From: Dactylis glomerata
Taxonomy: Eukaryota > Streptophyta > Magnoliopsida > Poales > Poaceae
Length of the DNA: 64,000 nucleotides
Direction: 5' to 3'
NCBI GenBank assembly: GCA_007115705.1
Contig: QXEO01000342.1
Location: 1,116,001-1,180,000, forward strand
Both the position numbers and the translations under genes were made by a program. Below are positions 19,719 to 30,715 of this stretch, piece after piece; the stretch's first letter is position 1; each line of letters opens with the position of its first letter. Below the pieces are notes generated by a model, which was not told the origin of the DNA, searched no databases, and was given only the letters and a program-made list of their open reading frames with translations.

Positions 19719-22605
19719 ATTCGTGGAATAGAACACCAAATTGATTTGATTCCAGGAGCTTTGCTGCCCAACCGTGCGCCATATCGCACCAATCCTGAAG
19801 AAACAAAAGAGATACAACGACAGATCCAGAGTTTATTGGACAAAGGTTATATTCGTGAGTCTCTTAGTCCATGCGCTGTTCCTATTATTTTAGTACCTAA
19901 GAAAGATGGTTCTTCGCGCATGTGTACTGATTGTCAGTGCTATTAATAATATTACCATTCGATATCGTCACCCTATACCTCGTTTGGATGACATGCTAGA
20001 TGAGTTGAGTGGTTCTATTATGTTCTCTAAAGTTGATTTGCGTAGTGGTTACCACCAAATTCGTATGCAATTAGGAGATGAATGGAAAACAGCTTTTAAA
20101 ACTAAGTTCGGTTTATATGAGTGGTTAGTAATGCCGTTTGGTTTAACTAATGCACCTAGTACCTTTATGAGACTGATGAACGAAGTTTTACGTGCTTTTA
20201 TTGGTCGTTTTGTGGTGGTATATTTTGATGACATTCTCATATATAGCAAATCTTTAGAGGACCATTTGGATCATTTACGTGCTGTTTTCAATGCTTTACG
20301 TGATGCACATTTGTATGGTAATCTTGAGAAGTGCACCTTCTGCACAAATAGAGTTGCTTTTCTTGGTTATGTTGTTACAGAACAGGGAATTAAAGTTGAT
20401 CCAGCCAAGATTGAAGCTATTGATAATTGGCCACAGCCCAAGACGGTCACACAAGTAAGGAGTTTTCTTGGTCTTGCTGGGTTTTATAGGCGCTTTGTCA
20501 AAGATTTTGGTTCTATTGCTGCGCCATTGAATGAGCTCACAAAGAAGGATGTGCCCTTTGTTTGGGGCGATGCACAACAAGAGGCCTTCATGATACTGAA
20601 AGATAAGTTAACACATGCTCCATTACTCCAACTTCCTGATTTTAATAAGACGTTTGAACTTGAATGTGATGCTAGTGGCATTGGTTTGGGAGGTGTGTTA
20701 TTACAAGAGGGCAAACCTGTAGCATATTTTAGTGAAAAATTGAGTGGGCCTAGTCTGAACTATTCTACTTATGATAAAGAATTATATGCGCTGGTTCGGA
20801 CATTAGAAACTTGGCAACATTATTTATGGCCTAAAGAATTTGTTATACATTCTGATCATGAATCTTTGAAGCATATTCGTAGTCAAGCAAAACTGAATCG
20901 TCGCCATGCCAAGTGGGTTGAATTTATTGAATCTTTTCCTTATGTTATCAAACACAAAAAGGGTAAAGATAATATTATTGCTGATGCTTTGTCGCGCCGT
21001 TATACTATGTTATCTCAGCTTGACTTCAAAATTTTTGGGTTGGAAACTATAAAGGAACAATACTTGCATGATGCTGAATTTAAAGATGTGTTGCAAAATT
21101 GTAAAGATGGTAGGACATGGAACAAATTCATCCTTAATGATGGATTTGTGTTCCGTGCTAACAAACTATGCATCCCAGATGGTTCCGTTCGTCTTTTGTT
21201 GTTACAGGAGGCGCATGGAGGAGGATTAATGGGACACTTTGGTGTCAAGAAGACGGAGGATGTTCTTGCTGCACACTTCTTTTGGCCACGCATGCGGCGA
21301 GATGTTGAGAGATTCGTGGCACGCTGCACTACTTGTCAAAAAGCTAAGTCTCGCCTTAATCCACATGGTTTATATATGCCTCTTCCTGTTCCTAGTGTTC
21401 CTTGGGAGGATATTTCGATGGACTTTGTTTTGGGATTACCTCGTACACAGAAGGGGAGGGATAGTATTTTTGTTGTTGTGGATCGGTTTTCTAAGATGGC
21501 ACACTTTATTCCTTGTCACAAGACCGATGATGCTGCGCACATTGCTGAATTATTTTTTCGTGATATCGTTCGTTTGCATGGTGTGCCAAATACTATTGTT
21601 TCTGATCGTGATACTAAATTTCTTAGCCACTTTTGGAGATGTTTATGGGCTAAGTTGGGGACTAAATTGCTGTTTAGTACTACATGTCATCCCCAAACTG
21701 ATGGACAAACTAAAGTAGTTAATAGAACTTTATCTACCATGCTGCGGGCTGTTTTAAAGAAGAACTTAAAATTGTGGGAGGAATGTTTGCCTCATATTGA
21801 GTTTGCTTATAATCGTTCGCTGCATTCTACCACAAAGATGAGCCCTTTTCAGATTGTCTATGGTTTTGTTCCACGTGCACCTATTGATTTGTTGCCTTTA
21901 CCATCTTCAGTGCAAAATAATTTCGATGCTACACAGCGTGCTGAATTGATTTTAAAATTGCATGCAACTACTAAAGACAACATAGAACGCATGAATGTTA
22001 AGTATAAAGTTGCTGGGGATAGAGGACGAAAGCATGTTGTGTTTGAGGTTGGTGATCTTGTTTGGTTGCATTTACGCAAAGATCGTTTTCCTGATTTGCG
22101 CAAGTCTAAGTTAATGCCACGTGCTGATGGTCCTTTTAAGGTGATAGAGAAAATCAATTATAATGCATATAAACTGGAGCTTCCTGCAGATTTTGGTACG
22201 GTAAGTCCTACATTTAACATTGCAGATTTAAAACCTTACTTCGGTGAAGAAGATGAGGTTGCGTCGAGGACGACTTCAATTCAAGAAGGGGAGCATGATG
22301 AGGACATCCCATCTATTGATACACCCGTTGTACCTACAGCGGAACACATACAAGGACCCATCACTCGAGCTCGTGCCAAGCAACTTAACTATCAGGTACT
22401 TTCGTTTCTTGGAACTCTTTCTCACATACATGAGAATATGATGCTACCTAAATCAGATATGTTTGTTACTCTTAGGAATGATGGACCTAGCATGGATGAG
22501 AGGGACAAGCATTGGAGCATGATCGTGCATGGAGATGGCAGCATGCGTTTGAGGATTGAAGAAGACGCCACGAGTGGAGTTTTCAGAACTTTGAAGCCAC
22601 CATAA
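19679..22605 (+). pseudogene. G RT-RNase H-integrase with LTR-encoded tail
   Basis: RT starts at the repeat and reads to 19946 in one frame; an extra base near 19936 (in the C-T-D-C region) shifts it to the long frame ending 22605. RT: SKVDLRSGYHQIRM, FGLTNAPSTFMRLMN, catalytic Y-F-D-D-I intact. RNase H: E-C-D-A-S-G, Y-D-K-E-L-Y-A, H-S-D-H-E, I-I-A-D-A-L-S-R. Integrase: zinc region H...H...CTTCQK, D in ISMDFVLGL, D in IVSDRDTKF; the catalytic Glu is Lys (codon 21712-21714, DGQTKVV; H has DGQTEVV at the same place). A GPF-type module follows. The ORF runs about 310 bases into the 3' LTR, encoding GPITRARAKQLN and the end ...FRTLKPP. CRM-like chromovirus assignment is from these motifs. Confidence 0.88.
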
Positions 22606-23221
22606 TGAAGGATGAAGACTTGGATGAAATATACAAAGAGCTACTTCATAATTTCGTCCATAAATACATATGGTGCTACGTCACTTCTATTTTTGGGCCA
22701 GGCCCATGTAAATTTCGCAGCAAATAAGACAGCCACTTTTAGGAGTCCGAATTTGAGGAGAAAAGGCCTGTTAGGGGTCCGTTCGACCACCCAACCCATG
22801 GCTGGTCGCACCCCTACCTTTTCCTCCTCAAATACCCCCTGTAGCCGTCATTAGAACTCGGATTTTGATTAGACTAAAAGTTAGCCATTGCTGCAACTAC
22901 GAGCTCGACTTTTGAGGCCAATCGCCCAGAAGAAGACCGCCTATTCGGAATCCCACCTTTTGAATAAAGCATACATCTTTCATCCGCAATATCTTGATTG
23001 CTGTATTAGTTCTTACTTGTTCTCGATTTCAGGTAGGAATTAAGACCCTCGCTGGTCAGGCTGATCGTGCATCCGCAAGATCAGTAACTCCCGGAGATTG
23101 TCCTAGCGATTGCATTGGCGCACGAGCTTCGCACGTGTAGTCGGATCGTCAAGCACAAACTCCACCCACCAAATCGACGTATCAAGATCTCATCGAAAGA
23201 TCGGACACCTTTGCCCTATCA
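22296..23221 (+). repeat. 3' LTR of G
   Basis: 926 bases, TGATGAGGACATCCC...CCCTATCA. It is preceded by purine tract AAGAAGGGGAGCA. It holds the tail coding region up to 22605 and then non-coding U3/R/U5. Homologous to the H LTR at 55131. Confidence 0.9.
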
Positions 23222-23226
23222 CAGCC

Positions 23227-23712
23227 TATCTACAGCATCGTGTTAGGAGCTTACCCATACGAGACTAGCTACTTCGTGCTCATCAGGCTGCTGCCGTGTG
23301 CGCAATCTTGTGCCTGTTCGTCGAGCCAGTGCTAGCGTCTCTCTTGTGCATTGCAACACGAGCTACTATGCGTCGTCACTTATATCTTGTTGAGCTCACT
23401 TTTCAGAGTTGCTTTGCCCCGTTTATCTCCACCGTGTGTGTTTCCGTGGGTCTTTGTCATACGATCAGCACTAGGACTTGTACTTTGGTGTAGTTAGGTA
23501 TCAATACCAAGCCCCACCATATACCCTGGTTGTCGTGTGATAGTCTTTCGCTCGGTATTCGTTACATCACATCCGTGCACGTTTTTGCCTATACAAGTCG
23601 GTAAGCTCTTCTATTCACTTTGGAACGGTAAGATACCTCGTTTCTCTCAGTTTTGAGTGAGTTGTGAGAGTTCCACCATACACCTATTTTTGTTTGCACT
23701 AACCTACTAATC
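23227..23712 (+). other. Leader of F, second part
   Basis: Resumes exactly after the CAGCC duplication and leads to gag at 23713. Matches A 1310-1780 and, reversed, B 6258-6700 and J 37070-37560. Confidence 0.75.
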
Positions 23713-25632
23713 ATGTCTGAGTCTGATGCTGTGCAGCAAAAAAAGGATCCAAATGAGGTCGTGCATTGGAATGAATACGAAGCTCTTCGTGATACTTTGT
23801 CGAAGAGGTTCAATGCTGTTTGTGATAGTTTACATGACGATGTGCTTGCTGTTGACAATAAGCTGAATGCAACACATGATATAGCCACTGCGACACAAGA
23901 AACTGTGACCACACTTCAGCGTTCTATTGCAGATTTGACACAAGCTGTGCATACGTTGCAAGTTTCATTTGATCGTCTACCTCACCAGCAACCACTTGAT
24001 CCTGAGGCTGCTGCGAGTGTCCAGGATGACAATTATGCACATGATGACGCTAATGCTGCAGCTGCTGCTGGTCGTCGTGATGGATTGCTTCTTGGTGGTC
24101 ATGGTGGTCGTGGGAATGGAGGCCGAGGTGCTGGTATTCCGCCTGGTCGTGGTTTTGCTCCTATCGGCGCACGTCGTCGCTTTGATGATGATTTTGCCCA
24201 ACCAGCCAACCGTGATGATGATGGGCTGGGCAAACCAAAGTTCACTGTACCCAAGTTTGTTGGTTCTACTGAGGTGGAAGAGTACCTCAATTGGGAGCTG
24301 AAGGTGAAAAAACTATGGCGCATGCATGAGTACACTGAGGATAGAAAAATAAAATTTGCATCTTCAGAGTTTGATGGATATGCATTGCTTTGGTGGGATA
24401 ACATTGTCCAGTCCAGGCTTGAAGCTCGAGAGCCACCTATTACTACATGGAGGGGTATGAAAGAAGCGATGCGTGCTCGTTTTGTTCCCCGCAATTATAT
24501 TCGTTCTCTCTATGATAGATTGACGAATTTGAAGCAAGGTCTTAAGTCTGTTAATGACTATCATCAGGAGATGGAGTTGATTATGCAGCGTGCTAGGGTG
24601 CGTGAACCAGAGGAACAAACAATGCAGCGTTTTCTTGCTGGTTTAACGTACAACATTCGACGCATTGTTCGGCATCACCAATACTTTGATATGACAGATT
24701 TGCTTCATCAAGCACGTGAGGCAGAATTGACATTGGCTGAAGATGCTAAATTTGGACCTCGTTCTACAGCAAGTAGAGGTCGTTTTTCCCCATGGACAGA
24801 CCCTAGTGTGCCTACCTCTAGTGGTACTTCTGGTTTCCGTGGTAATGCTTCCTCAAAACCTGATTCAGTTATTTCTAATGCCAAGAAAACATCACAACTT
24901 GCTGCAAGTGGTACTGGTTCCTCCAACTCTACAGCAAGAAATAGGGATATGAACTGTCATACATGTGGTGGCAAGGGTCACTTCCGGCGAGACTATCCCA
25001 ATAAAAAGGTTATGTTGATCAATGAGGAAACTGAAGAGTATGAGACAGGTGATGATGCTGATCCAAATTCGGATGAGGAGGATGATGATATGCTCTATGG
25101 TGATGCGTCATCACTGCCTACCATTGTTTGTTCGCCTAAGGTGCTGAGTGTGAGCCCAGATTCTGCGGAACAGCGGTGTAATTTGTTTCAAACAAAAGCT
25201 GCTGTTGGTCCTGGCAAGGCGTGCAAGGTTATAATTGATGGTGGGAGTTGTCGCGATTTGGCTAGTAAAGAGCTCTGTACAAAACTGAAGCTCAAATATA
25301 TCCCGCACCCCAATCCATATTTTATTCAGTGGCTAAGTGATAGCGGAGAGATGAAGATCAGCCACATGGTGCGTGTTGAGTTTCAGATTGGACCATACAA
25401 AGACACCGTCGAGTGTGATGTGGTTCCTATGACAGTATGTCATTTGTTGTTGGGCCGCCCATGGCAATATGATCGTGATGTCCGTCACAATGGGAAAGCC
25501 AACACATATCAGTTACATTGGCATGGCAAGGATGTTACTTTGAGACCTATGACACCGCAAGCTATTGTAAATGAATCTCGTCAAAAAATTGAAGTTAATC
25601 TTGAGAAAGAGAGCGAGAGAGTAGATAGATGA
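23713..25632 (+). CDS. F Gag-protease
   Basis: 639 open codons from ATG 23713, the best preserved gag-PR here. Residues 1-90 are coiled and hydrophilic; ~100-165 Asp/Gly/Arg-rich; ~180-330 gag core (EEYLNWELKVKKLWRMHEYT, LLWWDNI, WRGMKEAMRARFVPRNY); the knuckle near 24956 reads C-x2-C-x4-H-x4-Y, so the last Cys is lost; an acidic stretch follows. The retropepsin has V-I-I-D-G-G-S-C (about 25230) and C-H-L-L-L-G-R-P-W. It ends at TGA 25630-25632; the frame continues directly into RT, and J has CGA (Arg) here, so the stop is probably a nonsense mutation in a former gag-pol ORF. Confidence 0.85.
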   Translation: MSESDAVQQKKDPNEVVHWNEYEALRDTLSKRFNAVCDSLHDDVLAVDNKLNATHDIATATQETVTTLQRSIADLTQAVHTLQVSFDRLPHQQPLDPEAAASVQDDNYAHDDANAAAAAGRRDGLLLGGHGGRGNGGRGAGIPPGRGFAPIGARRRFDDDFAQPANRDDDGLGKPKFTVPKFVGSTEVEEYLNWELKVKKLWRMHEYTEDRKIKFASSEFDGYALLWWDNIVQSRLEAREPPITTWRGMKEAMRARFVPRNYIRSLYDRLTNLKQGLKSVNDYHQEMELIMQRARVREPEEQTMQRFLAGLTYNIRRIVRHHQYFDMTDLLHQAREAELTLAEDAKFGPRSTASRGRFSPWTDPSVPTSSGTSGFRGNASSKPDSVISNAKKTSQLAASGTGSSNSTARNRDMNCHTCGGKGHFRRDYPNKKVMLINEETEEYETGDDADPNSDEEDDDMLYGDASSLPTIVCSPKVLSVSPDSAEQRCNLFQTKAAVGPGKACKVIIDGGSCRDLASKELCTKLKLKYIPHPNPYFIQWLSDSGEMKISHMVRVEFQIGPYKDTVECDVVPMTVCHLLLGRPWQYDRDVRHNGKANTYQLHWHGKDVTLRPMTPQAIVNESRQKIEVNLEKESERVDR

Positions 25633-26925
25633 GAGCCTACACTTCCGGTGAGGGAGAGCCACAAGCCAAATCTGAGTGGTAAAAATATGAGTGAGGGAGC
25701 GCATTCGTTAGTCATGTTAGCCACCAAATCTGATCTGAGAGAGTTTTGTGAGGATCCTACAGCTGTTCCTCTTGTGCTTATGTACAAGGGTAACATTTTG
25801 GTTTCTAACGACCTGACCCCCCTATCTATTGGTGTTTCTAATGTGTTACAGGAATTCAGCGACGTGTTTCCAGACGAGGTGCCTGCAGGTTTGCCACCTT
25901 TGCGAGGCATTGAGCATCAAATAGACTTGATTCCAGGAGCATCGCTGCCCAACCGAGCACCCTACCGCACCAACCCCGAGGAGACAAAAGAAATTCAGAA
26001 ACAAGTACAAGCGCTTCTCGACAAAGGTTATATTCGTGTGAGCTTAAGCCCTTGTGCTGTTCCTGTCATTTTAGTTCCTAAGAAAGATGGTACCTGGCGC
26101 ATGTGCGTAGATTGTAGAGCAATAAATAACATCACTATTCGCTATCGTCACCCTATTCCACGCTTGGAAGATATGCTTGATGAATTGAGTGGTGCTGCTG
26201 TTTTCTCTAAAATTGATTTGCGTAGTGGTTATCATCAAATTAGGATGAAAGAGGGGGATGAGTGGAAAACAGCCTTTAAAACAAAATTTGGTTTATATGA
26301 GTGGTTAGTCATGCCATTTGGGTTAACTAATGCACCTAGTACCTTCATGAGATTAATGAACCATGTTTTGCGTAATTTTATTGGCAAGTTTGTGGTTGTG
26401 TATTTTGATGATATATTAATCTACAGCCGCAATGAATCTGAACATAGTGATCATATTCGACAAGTTTTGCAAGTGTTGCGTGATGCTAAGTTATATGGTA
26501 ACCTTGAGAAGTGCACATTTTGCAAAGATAAGGTCATATTTCTGGGATTTGTTGTTTCTAAGCATGGAGTAGAGGTAGATGCATCTAAAATTGAAGCTAT
26601 TCAAAATTGGCCTACTCCTATGAATGTTAGTCAAGTACGAAGTTTTCACGGTCTTGCTGGTTTTTATCGCCGTTTTGTGAAAGACTTTAGTACTATTGCT
26701 GCACCTTTGAATGAGTTAACTAAGAAAGGTGTAGAATTTGTATGGGGCGTAGCCCAAGATAATGCCTTTGATGAGCTGAAACGTTTGTTAACTTCTGCAC
26801 CTTTGCTTGCACTACCAGATTTTACTAAGCAATTTGAGATTGAATGTGATGCTAGTGGCATTGGTATTGGTGGTGTTTTGATGCAAGAGGGTAGGCCTAT
26901 TGCCTATTTTTCTGAAAAACTTTGT
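25633..26925 (+). pseudogene. F reverse transcriptase, truncated
   Basis: Same frame as gag-PR. It contains EEVPAGLPPLRGIEHQIDLIPG-type RT entry, CVDCRAINNITIRYRHPIPRL, FSKIDLRSGYHQIRM, FGLTNAPSTFMRL and an intact Y-F-D-D-I (about 26401), then the RT-RNase H connection and the first RNase H Asp (E-C-D-A-S-G). It breaks off after I-A-Y-F-S-E-K-L into LTR sequence. The rest of RNase H and integrase is deleted. Confidence 0.88.
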
Positions 26926-27180
26926 TTCGATCTGGAGTTTTGCTACTGAGAATTCAAGTGTGATATGCTGTTCCATTGGGAATTAGGAGATTGCAGAACC
27001 TCTTCGTAGTCGGCGGCTACGTGCGCAGGTGTGTGGTGTCTCGAATATCCATAGGGTTGAAGATCTGTTGCATTGGCAACGGGGGAACAGCAGGAGAGTT
27101 CGTGTGCGTCTCACAGATTATCCACCAAGTTATCATCCATCTACATCGGCTCACTGAGAAGATCGGGCAACCCCTTATCA
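26921..27180 (+). repeat. 3' LTR of F, last ~255 bases
   Basis: Matches 18254-18507 to the CCTTATCA end. The first five bases, TTTGT, are shared with both the RT sequence and the LTR, marking a microhomology deletion junction. Confidence 0.88.
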
Positions 27181-27185
27181 CAACG

Positions 27186-27913
27186 GCACTAACTTGTCTC
27201 AGGGAGAAGTTGAAGAATACTGCCATCACAACGGAATCCGCCTTGACCTGGCATCTATGGCGCATCCATAGTCCAATGGCCAAGTAGAACGGACCAACGG
27301 ACTAATCATGTCAGGGATCAAGCCACGCCTAGAAGCACCGCTACATAGAGCAGCTGGAGCCTGGGCAGAAGAGTTGTCATCTGTGCTATGGAGTCTACGG
27401 ACCACGCCAAACAGATCAACTGGCCTCACCCCTTTCTTCCTAGTCTACGGAGCAGAGGCAATCTTGCCAAGTGATGTCCAGTACGATTCTCCAAGAGTCG
27501 AGGCCCAGTACGATTCTCCAAGAGTCGAGGCCTATGAGGAGGAAGATGCAGAAGCGTCCATACAACTATCTGTGGACCTGCTGGAAGAAGAACGAGACCT
27601 AGCAGCCCAGAGATTCGCCATCTACCAGCAGAATCTCTGCCGCTATCACAACCGCCGAGTTCGCAAATGCTAGTTCAAAGAAGGGGACCTGGTGCTACGC
27701 CTCAAAGAGCAGAAGTCCCACAAGCTATCCCCACCTTGGGAAGGACCCTTCGTCATCAGCAAAGCTCTATTGAATGGTTCCTACTACCTCGTTGATATTC
27801 GCAAGCTAGATAAGCGACCCAGTAAGAAGCGCAAACAAAGAGACCCTGACGATATCTACGACGAAACAGATCGTCCATGGAACATCGCACAGCTACGTCC
27901 TTTCTACACTTAG
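27186..27913 (+). pseudogene. C integrase, C-terminal part
   Basis: Resumes the C integrase: G-T-N-L following T-D-N, then the S-N-G-Q-V-E-R-T-N box containing the catalytic Glu (a TAG precedes it near 27284). A frame from 27308 continues through the core helix and a C-terminal module (FKEGDLVLRLK, L-S-P-P-W-E-G-P-F-V-I) to TAG 27911-27913 after W-N-I-A-Q-L-R-P-F-Y. A further TAG lies near 27671. No chromodomain is seen, as expected for Tat. Confidence 0.82.
27479..27532 (+). repeat. 27-bp tandem repeat inside C integrase
   Basis: Two identical 27-mers (27479-27505, 27506-27532) duplicate nine residues (Q-Y-D-S-P-R-V-E-A) in frame in the integrase core/C-terminal linker. Confidence 0.9.
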
Positions 27914-28555
27914 CACTTACCTAGGCTATGTAATAGGCAACTCTATATGATCAATGAAATAAAGCATCTGGTTCACTCTTGATTTTTTTCTGAGTCTTTT
28001 ACCTCTTTATTGTTCATTTAGATCGTATGGAACCTTTGCGCAATTGTGCTTTGCACTTGCGTCTCTTTAAATCCGCCATAGCGGTCCGCGTAGCATATTT
28101 ATGTATTGATCTCCATCTGATGTTCTTTGTGTGGATTCCCGAGTAGTGACTTTTTGACGGTCTAAGCCGCTATTTGCTAAGGGTTTTGGACGGTTGCTAT
28201 TAAGTATCATCGCCCTAGCGGATTGTTCGTGCGAAGATTCCGCCATCTCACGAAAAGTCAAGCACAAAGAGCCGGATGGTGGATCGCATAATCCTACGCG
28301 CAATTTTTTTTCAAAGTGTTGTTTTTTGAGCATGTCAAACAGCTGCAAGTTGCATAAAAATAGGCTTGGTAGTTTTTTCGCACATAAAACCACTTAATAA
28401 AAACTGTGCCACAAGTTCAAAAGCATTCACTGATCCGCCACAAACAGATCAGGCATAGTGCAGAGCATACACGCAGTTTAAATATTTAACTTACAGACCC
28501 ACTCAGGGGCCGAATTGATGCAATTGTTTCTTCCTGCCACATTGCAGGGTACAAC
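27914..28555. other. Spacer between C pol and antisense gene
   Basis: About 640 bases with no supported ORF, separating two convergent coding units. It would contain any polyadenylation signal of the antisense gene; I see only general A/T-rich stretches. Confidence 0.5.
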
Positions 28556-29070
28556 TCAAGCAGATGGCAGAATTGCAGAGGACACTTCATCGCCGCCATC
28601 GGCACCAGCAGTGGCTGCAGAGACCGGCGCCGAAGCATGGCTCGGAGACCCCAGCAGATCGTATGCCTCGTAGTATACGTTCAGCTGAGTGCCCAGGGCA
28701 CATAGCTGATCATATCCTAGCACACTCTGTCGGATGGCGGTCTCGTCCACCGGCGCTCCGTCCTCGCCACTCTCTAGGATGCCGGAGGTGACTAACTCCA
28801 GATCCAGCTCAGGGTAGTGGGCCTACGCCAAAGTTAAAGCGGTTCTGGCACCACCCCGAGCGGACGACTGCTTCCAGTCCGCCACTAGCCCAGGCACGAG
28901 CAGCAGCTTCTTGGTGAGCCCTATGGCAGAGAGGCCAGCTGAACCCGCTATCTGCAAACTCCCGCACGCCTGTCGACCAGCGTTGAGAAGGCCATCCAGC
29001 TCCTTCTTCGTCGCATCGGTGGCCATGCGCAAGCCTGTGGCTGAATCCACCTCGCCTTGCTCCAGGGTCG
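28556..29070 (-). pseudogene. Antisense gene exon 6
   Basis: Acceptor ...CTATGTAG before 29070. Encodes a helical segment (KKELDGLLNAGRQACG..., L-L-L-V-P-G-L-V-A-D-W) and an Ala/Ser-rich C-terminus ending in TGA. One in-frame TAG at 28823-28825. Confidence 0.65.
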
Positions 29071-29151
29071 CTACATAGCGGAAATAAAAAACGTGTCATA
29101 CTTGGCATAGAGCATTATTACAAACTAGAGAGTATGGAAAGCCATTGATAC

Positions 29152-29403
29152 CTAGCAGGGTCTTCTGGAAATGGTCGAGGACCTCGTTAAAGCCATCTCG
29201 CCGCTTTTCAAATTCAGCGGCGGCCTTGCGGAGATCCTCTACCTCCTTCTGCTTCTGCAGGTTCTAGAGTTCCTGGTCCTTAAGCTGCTCCTCGAGGAGG
29301 GTATTCGAGGCTAAGGATTTTTGGAGCTGCTTCTGCAATCCCTCCATCGCTATAGCATGTCCTCTTTCCACCCCCTCGAGTGTGGACTTTAGCTTGGCAG
29401 CAT
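29152..29403 (-). pseudogene. Antisense gene exon 5
   Basis: Bounded by ...CCATGCAG and CTGCTAG|GTATCA. Encodes a coiled-coil stretch (KLKSTLEGVERGHAIAMEGL, EEQLKDQEL, EVEDLRKAAAEFEKRRDG) with one TAG where the pattern suggests Gln or Glu. Confidence 0.65.
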
Positions 29404-29483
29404 CTGCATGGCGGAAATATAAGCAAAGTATTGATCGGATAGCATAAAGGTACTTAAACTTGTCCAAGATAAAAGAAAATTAC

Positions 29484-29598
29484 CGCTATTCTCGAGCTAC
29501 TGTTGCTGCAAGTCCGCCACCAGAGTGCTCTTTTCCGCCAGCTCCTTCTCCTGCGAGCTGACGACCTGGACCAGGTCCTCCACAACTTTCTTGTAATT
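29484..29598 (-). pseudogene. Antisense gene exon 4
   Basis: Bounded by TTTGCCAG and GCG|GTAATT. Encodes N-Y-K-K-V-V-E-D-L-V-Q..., a helical coiled-coil segment, with a TAG in a run of Gln codons. Confidence 0.65.
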
Positions 29599-29907
29599 CT
29601 GGCAAAACGATATTATGTGTTAGTCACTCTTAGAGCTTTATGCCAGATAATTATCCACCATAACGCTCGGGGGCTACTCATGATGATTTTTTAGTCTTCT
29701 AAAGAGCTTTATATCGGATAGTCATCCGCTATAACGCTCGGGGGCTACTCAGTGCAAAATCCAAAGTTCTCTAAAGAGCACCATATGATATAACGGCGCT
29801 CAAGGGCTATACTATGCAAAGTTTAAAAGTAGTTTTCTCTTAGAGCACCATAGTGGATCTTCTACGGAAATCCGCCATGGCGCTCGGGGGCTACAGGGAG
29901 TACATAC

Positions 29908-30283
29908 CTTCTTCATGATTGTTGTCTTCTCTACAAAAGCGGAAATTCCGCTGGATAACTGGTTGCTGGCATCTTCCTGGCTGGTGATAAGATCGACGAT
30001 CTCAAGTTGTCTTTGCTTCCAAAACAAGCTGCCCCCTGCCGAAGCATCCGCCATCTGACCTTGGAACGCATCAGGACCTTTTTAACTTTGGACGACATCA
30101 TTAGCCGTAGCTTCAGTCGTCAGGTTGGCTTCTAGCATCGTCCCAAATTGACCACCAGCATCCTCCATATCAATATCATTACGAGTGGGGGAGGGAATTG
30201 GTGCATCAGGCGTCTGTGGGATAGCAGCAGGAGAGGTCTTGGTTTGCTTGGATGGCGGTTCCTTGATAGCAGGCTTCTTCCTT
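29908..30283 (-). pseudogene. Antisense gene exon 3
   Basis: Bounded by TTTGCTTAG and AAG|GTATGT. Begins basic and Pro/Lys-rich, then Asp/Glu/Gly-rich, then a helical part (L-E-I-V-D-L-I-T-S-Q-E-D-A). In-frame stop near 30085. Confidence 0.65.
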
Positions 30284-30346
30284 CTAAGCAAAGGGAGATT
30301 AGCAACAAAATCAACAACAATGAAGAAAGAGATAATAAAAGGTTAC

Positions 30347-30642
30347 CTTGACTTTGGCAGGTTGATGGTAGCGGTATTCTCGGATGGCATTTCTAGCTCC
30401 GCCCTGCGTTGAGCTTCGAAACGGCGGGAGTCAGTAGATTTCCCGCCACCACCACGAGGTTTCCCACTGCTGCCCCGCTTCTTGGTGACCACCTTCGCCT
30501 TAGTTGTGCGGGCCATGTCATCTACGTCCCCCGCCGTCTCCTCTTTGTTTCCGCTGGAGTGAACTACTTCCTCGACAGCGGTGGGCTTGGAGTTGGAGCG
30601 GCGAAGGGGATGCGCAAAGTCCGCAGGGCCAAGCGATTTGAG
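30347..30642 (-). pseudogene. Antisense gene exon 2
   Basis: Bounded by TTTATCAG and AAG|GTAACC. Strongly basic, low complexity (K-A-K-V-V-T-K-K-R-G, G-G-G-G-K), perhaps nuclear-localising. Confidence 0.68.
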
Positions 30643-30715
30643 CTGATAAATAAAGACATCAGTTAAAATAAAGTGCAAAGGTATCATGGAATACTATGGC
30701 GGAAACGTAACTTAC

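Larger units (their letters stand above)
19291..23221 (+). mobile_element. Element G: CRM-like pol element lacking gag
   Basis: Flanked by CAGCC (19286-19290 and 23222-23226). The first 330 bases are the start of its 5' LTR; the rest of that LTR, the primer site, gag and protease are gone, and the sequence jumps to the start of RT with a 40-bp repeat at the junction. Pol and a full 3' LTR follow. Since primer site and gag are missing while both outer ends and the TSD remain, the loss occurred after insertion. The two LTR copies differ at about 3 of 330 sites. Confidence 0.9.
17550..27180 (+). mobile_element. Element F: CRM-like gag-pol element with internal deletion, carrying G
   Basis: Flanked by CAACG (17545-17549 and 27181-27185) inside the C integrase. 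It has a complete 5' LTR, primer site, leader (split by G), gag-protease and RT, then an abrupt jump from RT into the last ~255 bases of the 3' LTR. RNase H, integrase and most of the 3' LTR are missing. The junction shares TTTGT (26921-26925) with both parents. The outer ends and TSD are intact, so the deletion followed insertion. Confidence 0.9.

Noticed and set aside
25630..25632. Programmed stop readthrough between F protease and RT
   Set aside because: J has CGA at the equivalent codon, so a single CGA-to-TGA mutation is the simpler reading.
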